Part shown: piece by piece, positions 14,150 through 21,325 of the stretch
Layout: every line of letters starts with the position of its first letter
Position numbering within the stretch: position 1 is the first letter of the stretch
DNA from: Flavobacteriaceae bacterium UBA6231
GTDB taxonomy: Bacteria; Bacteroidota; Bacteroidia; Flavobacteriales; Flavobacteriaceae
NCBI GenBank assembly: GCA_002441545.1
Contig: DJWL01000187.1
Location: 1-21,325, forward strand
DNA: 21,325 bases
Reading direction: 5' to 3'
Made by a program: the position numbers and the translations under genes
The notes under the pieces: generated by a model
The model's database searches: none
What the model saw: only the letters and a program-made list of their open reading frames with translations
Told to the model about the DNA's origin: nothing

Positions 14150-15325
14150 ATGAAAATTCTAATTGTTAATACACTCTATGACCCCTATAAAATTGGAGGA
14201 GCAGAAATATCCGTTCAGGCTCTTGCCGAAGAGTTTTCTATAAATGGTAAGGAAGTAGGCGTTTTAACATTAGGAGAAGAAGATAACCACTATAATTTAA
14301 ATGATGTGTTAATATGGAGATTAAAGATAGAAAATAATTTTTGGCCATTTGATGATGCAAATAAATCGACAATAAATAAGTTGTTTTGGCATATTAGTGA
14401 TGTCAACAATAAGAGGTATGACAATAAAATTAAGAACATATTTAATGTTTTTAAACCTGATATTTTATTTACTAATAACTTAAGTGGATTTTCTACCCGT
14501 GTATGGAGTTTAGCTAAAAGCAATAACATAAAAATTGTACACACCTTACGGGATTATTATTTGCAATGCCCCAAAACAGTTAAATTCAATAAAGGAAAGA
14601 ATTGTAATAAATTGTGTTTTGATTGTAAAATGTTGTCTTTTTTTAAAAAAGAAGCTTCAAAAAACATTGATTTTGTTATTGGAATAAGTGATTATATTTT
14701 ACAAGACCATTTAAATCAAGGGTATTTTAAAGATGTACCATATCGAGTAATTTACAACGGTTTTAAGTTTAATAACGAGATATTTGCTAAAAAAAAATTA
14801 CCTCAAGGAGAGACAATTATTTTTGGATATATTGGTCAATTAAATAAATCAAAAGGTGTTGAGTTATTATTAAATAGTTTTTCCCATTTGGATAAAAGCA
14901 ATAAATGGAAATTACAAATTGCAGGAAAAGCAGATGAAAGTTATTTGAATAAACTAAAACAAATTAATGGATCAAATAATGTTGAGTTTTTGGGATTTGT
15001 GAATAGTTCAGATTTTTTTAATAAAATAGATGTTTTGATAGTACCTTCATTATGGAATGAACCTTTTGGCAGGGTTGTTTTAGAGGGAATTATTAAAAAT
15101 AAGGTTGTAATAGGAAGTAATGTAGGAGGGATTAAAGAACTTCTATCAGAAAACCCTTATTTTCTATTTAATCCAAATGATGAAGGTGATTTATTAAGAG
15201 TTTTAAAAAGTATTTTTAGCAACAAAAATATTTTACAAAAATTTAGTTTTAATCCAGATAAACTTTCTAAATTTTCTTTAAAAAAGACTAGTTTACAATA
15301 TCTTGAAGTTTTCAAAAAACATTAG
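14150..15325 (+). CDS. Glycosyltransferase family 4 protein
   Basis: This is a 391-aa GT-B retaining transferase. The N-terminal glycine-rich start IGGAEISVQ (15-23) binds the acceptor side, and the C-terminal Glycos_transf_1 domain begins near 222. The donor-binding E-x7-E motif is Glu304 and Glu312 (WNEPFGRVVLEG). Four cysteines, Cys140, Cys152, Cys156 and Cys159, cluster after HTLRDYYLQC, a pattern found in a subset of GT4 proteins that may bind metal. The sugar it transfers cannot be read from sequence; GDP-fucose or a UDP-sugar are both possible. It starts 1 nt after wzx and would act at the cytoplasmic face of the inner membrane. Confidence 0.88.
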   Translation: MKILIVNTLYDPYKIGGAEISVQALAEEFSINGKEVGVLTLGEEDNHYNLNDVLIWRLKIENNFWPFDDANKSTINKLFWHISDVNNKRYDNKIKNIFNVFKPDILFTNNLSGFSTRVWSLAKSNNIKIVHTLRDYYLQCPKTVKFNKGKNCNKLCFDCKMLSFFKKEASKNIDFVIGISDYILQDHLNQGYFKDVPYRVIYNGFKFNNEIFAKKKLPQGETIIFGYIGQLNKSKGVELLLNSFSHLDKSNKWKLQIAGKADESYLNKLKQINGSNNVEFLGFVNSSDFFNKIDVLIVPSLWNEPFGRVVLEGIIKNKVVIGSNVGGIKELLSENPYFLFNPNDEGDLLRVLKSIFSNKNILQKFSFNPDKLSKFSLKKTSLQYLEVFKKH

Positions 15326-15326
15326 C

Positions 15327-16505
15327 ATGAAATTAAAACTGGATAGAATTTTTTATTTCTTGATTTTTTTTCAAATTATTTCTACTCAAGGAATAATAAC
15401 GTTCAATATATTTAAATATTTAGGGAATTGGGAGCTGAAATCGATAGTACATCCCATTAGTTTTTTCTCATTATTCATTGTAGTTGTTTTATATAGATTT
15501 AAAAAGAGAACAATCAGAATACAACCAATTGATCTTCTTTTGTTTTCTTATTTTTTTATATGTTTTTTTGTTTTGATATATAACTTAAATAACTTTTCAA
15601 AAATCTATATTACGTTTAGAGAGATTTTTTTAGTAAGTTTATTGGTTTTTGCCTATCAACAATTCACTATTAACCAATATTATTGGCGCAAATTATTGAA
15701 ATTGTTGTATATATTGGTTATTGTTAATCTTGTTTTTGTTTTGTTAACCCATATTTTAGGTCCTGAAGAATATATGAAGCTTTTAACAGGTAGATTCGTT
15801 TGGGCCACAGATCCTGATTATAAATTCAAGATAAGCAGTTTTTTGTATTTTTGGCGCTCTCCAGGTGTAATTGGTAGCCCAGGAAATGTTGGGTATTTTG
15901 GATTACTAACTTACCTTATTTTTGACCAAGATGAAAAATACAAAAAGAAATCCTATTTAGCAATATTATTAGCTATTGTTGGTTTTGTAAGGAGTGTATA
16001 TGTGGTTTTGGTAATATATTGGATGTTGAAATTTTTATTAACAAAAAAGAACTTGAAGATAATAAAACTAGGATTGCCTTATATTTTTTCTGTTGTAATT
16101 CTAATATGTTGCTTTTTATACTTCAAAGGAGCTTTAGATTTGACGTCTCTTTTTATGAGGATAGACCATTGGGTAAATGATATCATGGTAGATTTCAATG
16201 TGCTTTTTGGTGGTGGTATTGGAAAAGTTGGAGGAGCCGTTAGAGGAGAAGGCTTTATAGCAACACTTGATAGTTATTGGTTATTAATGTTAATATCAGT
16301 AGGATTAGTTGGTATAATATTGCATTCAGCTTTCATATACGAAAAGGTTTTGAACAATCAAAAAACTGTTTATGCTCTAGTTGGTTTTTTATTTGCAGGT
16401 CTTTTTGTTACTCTAACACAAGGAATTTCGTTTTTGGTTTTATTCCCAATGTTGTTTATTATAAAAACAGAATCAGTTTTAAATGAAAAAAATTCAATTA
16501 AATAA
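15327..16505 (+). CDS. Wzy-like O-antigen polymerase candidate
   Basis: This 392-aa membrane protein has roughly ten hydrophobic segments and two larger polar stretches. The first, around ATDPDYKFK to RSPGVIGSPGN (160-187), and the second, GGGIGKVGGAVRGEGF followed by LDSYW (295-318), resemble the Arg-bearing periplasmic loops of Wzy polymerases. It would join repeat units at the periplasmic face. Wzy proteins share little sequence, so the call rests on topology, these loops and the neighbouring Wzx. I chose ATG 15327, one base after the previous stop and just before MKLKLDRIFYF. An in-frame ATG at 15303 would add 8 residues and overlap the transferase by 23 nt. Confidence 0.7.
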   Translation: MKLKLDRIFYFLIFFQIISTQGIITFNIFKYLGNWELKSIVHPISFFSLFIVVVLYRFKKRTIRIQPIDLLLFSYFFICFFVLIYNLNNFSKIYITFREIFLVSLLVFAYQQFTINQYYWRKLLKLLYILVIVNLVFVLLTHILGPEEYMKLLTGRFVWATDPDYKFKISSFLYFWRSPGVIGSPGNVGYFGLLTYLIFDQDEKYKKKSYLAILLAIVGFVRSVYVVLVIYWMLKFLLTKKNLKIIKLGLPYIFSVVILICCFLYFKGALDLTSLFMRIDHWVNDIMVDFNVLFGGGIGKVGGAVRGEGFIATLDSYWLLMLISVGLVGIILHSAFIYEKVLNNQKTVYALVGFLFAGLFVTLTQGISFLVLFPMLFIIKTESVLNEKNSIK

Positions 16506-17823
16506 GTCCACGTTAAATCAAATATTTATAGGGTTAACTTTCATATTAGCTTTATTCCCAATTTTAACTTTTGGACTAAGAAGCGTTATAACAATAGTTT
16601 GGGTACTTTGTGGAATTTTAAATGCATTACAGTTAAACATTAAAATAAAGAACAAAAGAAAGTATTTAATTTTTCTAATTGTTTCAATTCTACCCTTTCT
16701 TTATTTATGCATAACATTGTTTTATTCTGAAAATTATAATCTAGGTCAACGTAGGGTAATACAGATGTTACCTTTTTTTTTGTTTCCGATTATTTTTTAT
16801 TTAAACAAGGGTAAATTTGAAGGCAAACAGTTACAACACATTTTTTGGTTTTTCTCTGTTTCAGTCATAATATTAGTAATTTATCAAATTTTGTATTCTC
16901 TTTTTAGGTTAGATTACCTTATGGCTGAATTATCTAAAGAAGAAATTGTCAGAAACCTTCTGTCTGACAAAAATTTGTTAAATGAAGATGTTGTTTCTGA
17001 TGTGAAAATAAGACGCTTTAGAAGTTTCTTACTGGATATTACGGACACTCATTTCACTTATCAAGGTTTATGGATTATTTTCAGTCTATTTTTTTTAAGT
17101 AAGCAGGGGTTACAAAAATTTAAACTAAAGAAATACAAAGGCTTATTACTTTTTAGCATGGCCGTTATTTTGGTGGTTTGGCTGTTTTTAATATCAAGTA
17201 GAATGCCAATTATTGCTATGGTTATTGCAGCTTTCTATGTCATGTTTGTATTAGGACGAATAACTATAAAATCTCAACTTTTACTACTACTCGTTACCTT
17301 ATTATGTTTAAATGTTGGTTATTTTGTTTTTACCCCTTTTAGGGTGCGAGTAAATGAAATTTTTAAAAATAAGTTTGAATTACCAACTGAAACTAAGAAC
17401 TCTTACAGTTATACGTCGGTAAATGTTAGAAATGGTATATATTCTTGTGTTTTGAGTTTAGCTAAAGAAAACTTGATTTTTGGGGTTGGGGTTGGTGATT
17501 CACAAGACGAATTAAATAAATGTTACAACATTAAAATTGGTGCTAAAATTTTCACGTGGAAAGATTATAATACCCATAACCAATACTTTTTCTTTTTAGT
17601 GGCTTCTGGCCTATTTGGAGTTGTATTATTTTTAGCATTATTATATTTGCATTGGAAAACGGCCACAAATAGAAGCAACCAAATATATTTGTATTTTATT
17701 ACAATAATTTGTTTAGTTTCTTTAACAGAAAACATTCTGTCGCGATCAGATGGAGTGATGTTTTTTGCATTTTTTAGTGGGATTTTTTTATTTAACATAA
17801 ATGAATTGAATGATAATAATTAA
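16483..17823 (+). CDS. O-antigen ligase-like (WaaL/Wzy_C) membrane protein
   Basis: This 446-aa inner-membrane protein has about ten to twelve hydrophobic segments. Features of the O-antigen ligase family include Arg-rich LGQRRVIQMLPFF (88-100), ISSRMP (237-242) at the end of a membrane segment, and a large periplasmic loop (about 283-368) ending in YNTHNQYFFF with His365. In WaaL proteins this loop histidine and the arginines are needed to move the finished glycan from its lipid carrier to the acceptor. The same fold includes some Wzy polymerases, so the roles of this gene and the preceding one could be swapped. It overlaps the previous gene by 23 nt, and no later start would keep the first membrane segment. 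Confidence 0.78.
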   Translation: MKKIQLNKSTLNQIFIGLTFILALFPILTFGLRSVITIVWVLCGILNALQLNIKIKNKRKYLIFLIVSILPFLYLCITLFYSENYNLGQRRVIQMLPFFLFPIIFYLNKGKFEGKQLQHIFWFFSVSVIILVIYQILYSLFRLDYLMAELSKEEIVRNLLSDKNLLNEDVVSDVKIRRFRSFLLDITDTHFTYQGLWIIFSLFFLSKQGLQKFKLKKYKGLLLFSMAVILVVWLFLISSRMPIIAMVIAAFYVMFVLGRITIKSQLLLLLVTLLCLNVGYFVFTPFRVRVNEIFKNKFELPTETKNSYSYTSVNVRNGIYSCVLSLAKENLIFGVGVGDSQDELNKCYNIKIGAKIFTWKDYNTHNQYFFFLVASGLFGVVLFLALLYLHWKTATNRSNQIYLYFITIICLVSLTENILSRSDGVMFFAFFSGIFLFNINELNDNN

Positions 17824-18850
17824 CGCAAGGTTTTTAACTCAGCCTATAAGCGGAGTTCAAAGATTTGGTATAGAAATTTCTAAAATTGTAAAAAAGCAAT
17901 TAAAGGATCAGGTGTGCTTTGTAACCTGTCCAGGAGTAATCCATGTTGAATTATTTAAAGAGCTTGAGGCCAAAATTATTGGTGTTAATAAAAGTCATTT
18001 ATGGGAACAGTTAGATTTATTTGCCTATCTGTTACGTAATAAAAATCCACTTTTAGTGTCTTTCGGTTATACAGGCCCCCTTTTTTATAAAAATCAAATT
18101 GTGTCTATACACGATGTGGCATTTAAATACCATAAAGAATCATTTTCTAAAAGTTTTTCTTTAGTATATAACTATTTGGTTCCTAGAATTGCAAAAAAAT
18201 GTCTTCATGTTTTTACGGTAAGTGAAGCAGCTAAGAAAGAAGTTGTTAAAGAGCTTAAATTACCTAGCCAAAAGGTTTCTGTCGTTTACAATGGTATTTC
18301 ATGTCTATTTAAAAAAGCAGAGAAGCTTTCATTGGATGAAAAGAGCGTTAAACCGTATATCCTAACCGTATCTTCTCATCATCCCAGAAAAAATTACGAA
18401 CGTTTAATAGAGGCGTTTAATGCGCTTAATGACACTGAAATTGAATTATACGTAATAGGAAATTATATAGGACATTTCTCTAAAACTGTCGAGATAAAAC
18501 CAAATAAGAATATTAAGTTTTTAACAAATATTACAGATAAACAATTAGTGGCATATTATCAAAATGCGGAGTTATTTGTATTTCCAAGTCTTTATGAGGG
18601 GTTTGGCATACCTGTTATAGAGGCCATGAGTCAACATTTACCATGTGTAATTTCAGATATTCCTGTGTTTAAAGAGATCGGTGATGAATCGGTTATTTAT
18701 GTAAACCCAAAAGATGTAGATTCAATTACCCAAGGAATCATTAAAGGACTAAATATAGGAAATAAAACACAATATTATCCCAAATTAGATCAATTTACTT
18801 GGGAGAATAGTGCAAATAAAGTAGTTAAAATATTGGAAAACTTTTTATGA
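17810..18850 (+). CDS. Glycosyltransferase family 4 protein
   Basis: This is a 346-aa GT-B transferase of the kind often annotated as mannosyltransferase-like. ISGVQRFGIEI (13-23) is the N-terminal acceptor-side loop and SIHDVAF (99-105) a conserved motif of this subgroup. TVSSHHPRKNYERL (186-199) starts the donor domain, and Glu263 and Glu271 in YEGFGIPVIE form the E-x7-E motif. The first codons overlap the ligase-like gene by 14 nt. Which donor it uses is not evident. GDP-sugars are used by several relatives, so fucosyl transfer from the GDP-fucose made by this locus is a fair guess only. Confidence 0.88.
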   Translation: MIIINARFLTQPISGVQRFGIEISKIVKKQLKDQVCFVTCPGVIHVELFKELEAKIIGVNKSHLWEQLDLFAYLLRNKNPLLVSFGYTGPLFYKNQIVSIHDVAFKYHKESFSKSFSLVYNYLVPRIAKKCLHVFTVSEAAKKEVVKELKLPSQKVSVVYNGISCLFKKAEKLSLDEKSVKPYILTVSSHHPRKNYERLIEAFNALNDTEIELYVIGNYIGHFSKTVEIKPNKNIKFLTNITDKQLVAYYQNAELFVFPSLYEGFGIPVIEAMSQHLPCVISDIPVFKEIGDESVIYVNPKDVDSITQGIIKGLNIGNKTQYYPKLDQFTWENSANKVVKILENFL

Positions 18851-19989
18851 TTGTTATGAACAAAAAAACAAAGGTTTTGCACGTCTTACACGCTGTTGGT
18901 GGAGTAGATGTCTATTTAAGACTGTTGATTGAAACCATTAATCATGACAGGTTTGAGCATATCATTATTAAAGGTATAAATGATAATGCTAAATCTTATT
19001 TTACGCCAGATGGTCTACCTATTAAAGTTTATGAATTACATATTAAGAGAGAAATAAACCTGATTAACGATTTTAAAGTAATAAGTCAAGTCGTAAGGAT
19101 ATTTAAAAAGGAAAACCCAAATGTTATCCACGCGCATAGTGCAAAGGGAGGTATTATAGCGCGTACTGCAAGTATGTTCTTTAAGGTTAATGTTTTGCAT
19201 ACACCTCATGCATATTCATATTTAAGCGCTGACAACAAATTAAAAAGAAAAATATTTTTATTAATTGAATCTTTTTATGCCAAGCGGAATTCCTATTTGT
19301 TAGCCACTTCAAAATCTGAAATGGAGAGAGGAATTAAAGATGTAGGTTATAAAAGAAATAAAGTATTATTGTTTAATAATTCGGTGTTACCCATTAAAAT
19401 TAAGGGTAAGGACCTTACCGAAATGAATTTGCCTAAAGAATATATTTGCACAGTAGGAAGGCCGTCATATCAAAAAAACATCGAAATGATGGTTGAAGTA
19501 ATAAAAAAAGTAAAAATAACCAAACCTGATATACATTTGGTTTTGATGGGTGTAGGAGAATATAGCCCAAATAAGGAAAAGATCATTCAACTGATAAAAC
19601 AGTATAATTTACAAGAAAATATAACTTTGGTAAAATGGATGGAGCGTGAAAAGATACTAGAGATAATTGCAAAATCTAAACTTTATATATCAACTTCTAA
19701 GTATGAAGGGCTACCTTACTCAATAATTGAAAGTTTATCACTTGCTAAATCCTGCATTGTAACGAATTGTGATGGCAATAGAGATCTTGTAAAAGATGGG
19801 TTTAATGGGTTTTTAATTAATAATTTCGATGAGAATGCTATGTCTAAAAAAATATGTAAAGTATTAAATGATGATTTCCTTCGTCATAAACTTGAAAAAC
19901 ATTCATTCGATTTATTTAATAAAGAGTTTAATTTAGAAAAAAATATCTCAAAACTAGAAAGGATATATGATAGATTAAAGTTAAATTAA
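18847..19989 (+). CDS. Glycosyltransferase family 4 protein (PglA/EpsF-like)
   Basis: This 380-aa GT-B transferase opens with KVLHVLHAVGGVDVYLR (9-25), followed by HAHSAKGGIIART (95-107) and HTPHAYSYL (118-126). The last two are typical of transferases adding an N-acetylhexosamine or hexose early in repeat-unit assembly. The donor domain carries Glu287 and Glu295 in YEGLPYSIIE. The start overlaps the preceding TGA as ATGA; ATG 18856, three codons later, is a possible alternative that gives MNKKTK. It closes the tightly packed gene run: the next gene starts 34 nt on behind its own -7-like element. No initiating phosphoglycosyl transferase (WcaJ/WecA type) is in the window, so priming must be encoded elsewhere. 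Confidence 0.87.
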   Translation: MIVMNKKTKVLHVLHAVGGVDVYLRLLIETINHDRFEHIIIKGINDNAKSYFTPDGLPIKVYELHIKREINLINDFKVISQVVRIFKKENPNVIHAHSAKGGIIARTASMFFKVNVLHTPHAYSYLSADNKLKRKIFLLIESFYAKRNSYLLATSKSEMERGIKDVGYKRNKVLLFNNSVLPIKIKGKDLTEMNLPKEYICTVGRPSYQKNIEMMVEVIKKVKITKPDIHLVLMGVGEYSPNKEKIIQLIKQYNLQENITLVKWMEREKILEIIAKSKLYISTSKYEGLPYSIIESLSLAKSCIVTNCDGNRDLVKDGFNGFLINNFDENAMSKKICKVLNDDFLRHKLEKHSFDLFNKEFNLEKNISKLERIYDRLKLN

Positions 19990-19992
19990 TTA

Positions 19993-20000
19993 TATTTTTG
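19993..20000 (+). promoter_or_regulatory. Possible -7 element (TATTTTTG) before ugd
   Basis: TATTTTTG fits TAnnTTTG and ends 23 nt before the ugd ATG. No TTG is found 19-21 nt upstream, so only half of a promoter is visible. It may allow ugd to be expressed apart from the operon. Confidence 0.35.
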
Positions 20001-20023
20001 TTGGTGAGTAATTTAATAATTTA

Positions 20024-21325
20024 ATGAAAATAAAAACCATCTGTTGCATAGGCGCAGGCTACGTAGGAGGACCCACCATGGCGGTGGTGGCCCAAAAGTG
20101 CCCACACATAAAGGTGACCATTGTTGACATCAACGCCTCAAGAATCGCAGCCTGGAATGATAAGGATTTAACAAAGTTACCGGTTTTTGAACCCGGTTTG
20201 GATACCATTGTTAAAGAAGCCAGGGACAGGAACCTGTTTTTTTCAACAGATGTAGATAAGGCCATTGACGAGGCCGATATGATTTTCATCTCGGTAAACA
20301 CCCCTACCAAAACCTATGGTAAGGGAAAAGGAATGGCGGCTGACTTAAAATATATAGAGCTTTGCGCAAGACAAATAGCCAAGGTGTCTAAACAAAACAA
20401 AATAGTTGTTGAAAAATCAACACTCCCAGTTAGAACAGCATCTGCTATAAAAAATATTCTAGAGCATACAGGTAATGGGGTTCAGTTTCAAATCTTATCA
20501 AATCCTGAATTTTTAGCGGAAGGAACGGCAATAGAAGATTTATTAACACCAGACCGTGTGTTAATAGGCGGAGACAATACTATTGAAGGGCAAAAAGCCA
20601 TACAGGCCTTGGTAGATATTTATGCCAACTGGGTACCTAAAGAGAGTATATTAACCACAAACTTGTGGTCTTCTGAACTTTCTAAATTGACAGCCAATGC
20701 CTTTTTAGCACAACGCGTATCATCCATAAATGCGATGTCTCAGCTTTGTGAAAAATCAGGAGCTGATGTGAATGAAGTATCGAAGGCTATAGGAATGGAT
20801 AGTAGAATAGGCAGCAAATTTTTGAAAGCATCAGTTGGATTTGGAGGGTCTTGTTTTCAAAAAGATATTTTAAATTTAGTTTATATTGCTAAGACTTATG
20901 GTTTAGATGAAGTTGCCAATTATTGGGAACAAGTTATTATTATGAACGATTACCAAAAAAATCGATTTTCAGACAATATTGTAAATACTTTATATAATAC
21001 CGTTTCGGGAAAAAAAATAGCGTTTTTAGGTTGGGCATTTAAAAAAGACACAAATGACACGCGAGAATCTGCAGCTATTCAAGTAGCAGATAATTTGTTG
21101 AACGAACATGCCCATATAGAAGTTTACGATCCTAAAGTTGTTGAAGAACGTATTTATGCTGATTTAGACTATTTAAATTCCAGAAGTGAAGAAGAGAATA
21201 GAGCTTTGTTGAAAGTGAAGAACGATCCTTATGAAGCTTGTAAAGAGTCTCATGCTGTTGCCATTTTAACGGAATGGGACGAATTTAAATCTTATGATTG
21301 GCAAAGAATCTATGATACTATGTTA
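20024..21325 (+). CDS. ugd: UDP-glucose 6-dehydrogenase (3' end beyond the window)
   Basis: 434 codons are open to the window edge with no stop; full-length relatives of this eukaryote-like subtype have about 460 residues, so only the C-terminal tail is missing. The enzyme oxidises UDP-glucose twice to UDP-glucuronate with NAD. CIGAGYVGGPTMAV near the N terminus binds NAD, EKSTLPVRTA and NPEFLAEGTA are family motifs, and the catalytic cysteine lies in GFGGSCFQKD. FLGWAFKKDTNDTRES and TEWDEF mark the C-terminal UDP-binding domain. By hand count GC is about 48% over 20041-20340 but about 37% over the next 300 bases, so the first 100 codons look recombined from another source or under different codon pressure. 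It supplies UDP-GlcA, a common acidic sugar donor. Confidence 0.94.
   Translation, partial: MKIKTICCIGAGYVGGPTMAVVAQKCPHIKVTIVDINASRIAAWNDKDLTKLPVFEPGLDTIVKEARDRNLFFSTDVDKAIDEADMIFISVNTPTKTYGKGKGMAADLKYIELCARQIAKVSKQNKIVVEKSTLPVRTASAIKNILEHTGNGVQFQILSNPEFLAEGTAIEDLLTPDRVLIGGDNTIEGQKAIQALVDIYANWVPKESILTTNLWSSELSKLTANAFLAQRVSSINAMSQLCEKSGADVNEVSKAIGMDSRIGSKFLKASVGFGGSCFQKDILNLVYIAKTYGLDEVANYWEQVIIMNDYQKNRFSDNIVNTLYNTVSGKKIAFLGWAFKKDTNDTRESAAIQVADNLLNEHAHIEVYDPKVVEERIYADLDYLNSRSEEENRALLKVKNDPYEACKESHAVAILTEWDEFKSYDWQRIYDTML

Noticed and set aside
16946..16970. TTGTCAGA/TCTGACAA 8-bp inverted repeat in the ligase-like gene
   Set aside because: It has a 9-nt loop, is inside a coding region, and shows no repeat-family features or T-run. 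It is probably chance.
20059..20310. Minus-strand open frame of 83 codons in ugd
   Set aside because: It is the antisense shadow of the GC-rich start of ugd, where stop codons are rare. The ugd frame carries all the family motifs.

Overview
The window is a polysaccharide (O-antigen or capsule type) biosynthesis locus from a member of the Bacteroidota, most likely a marine-type Flavobacteriaceae. The evidence is the AT-rich sequence, the lack of clear Shine-Dalgarno sites, TTG/TAnnTTTG promoter elements and proteins of flavobacterial type. The genus cannot be named from the sequence. All 17 intact genes are on the + strand, and most are separated by a few bases or overlap, as in one long operon.

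Layout. Positions 1-250 hold a leader with a good Bacteroidota promoter (184-213) and a set of three 11-bp phased repeats. gmd (251-1369) and fcl (2362-3438) make GDP-L-fucose. Between them lies about 1 kb of unusual DNA: GTCA-hairpin REP-like repeats, a small GIY-YIG nuclease gene bracketed by inverted copies of that repeat, and a tandem array of about 240-bp units, each carrying a decayed copy of the fcl start. Positions 3520-11410 hold a complete CMP-pseudaminic acid pathway: pseB, pseC, pseF, a fused pseG-pseH and pseI. Inserted in it are three genes for a glutamine-dependent sugar amidotransferase (PseA/WbuX type, plus HisH and HisF paralogues), so the final sugar is probably an acetamidino-pseudaminic acid. 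Positions 11471-19989 hold assembly genes: a candidate nonulosonate transferase, a Wzx flippase, a GT4 transferase, a Wzy-like polymerase, an O-antigen-ligase-like protein and two more GT4 transferases. At 20024 a UDP-glucose 6-dehydrogenase (UDP-glucuronate supply) starts and runs off the window.

How the genes work together. GDP-fucose, CMP-Pse (amidinated) and probably UDP-GlcA feed the transferases, which build a repeat unit on a lipid carrier. Wzx flips it, the Wzy candidate polymerises it and the ligase-like protein may attach it to its acceptor.

The least ordinary part is 1371-3174. Nine copies of a repeat share the plan GTCA + N4 + GA...TC core + N4'. The outer 4-bp stem changes on both sides together (CCCC/GGGG, TCCC/GGGA, GTCT/AGAC, TTCT/AGAA). 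This is the architecture of REP elements, but the associated gene here is a GIY-YIG nuclease instead of a REP-associated (RAYT) transposase, and one repeat copy sits in frame inside fcl.
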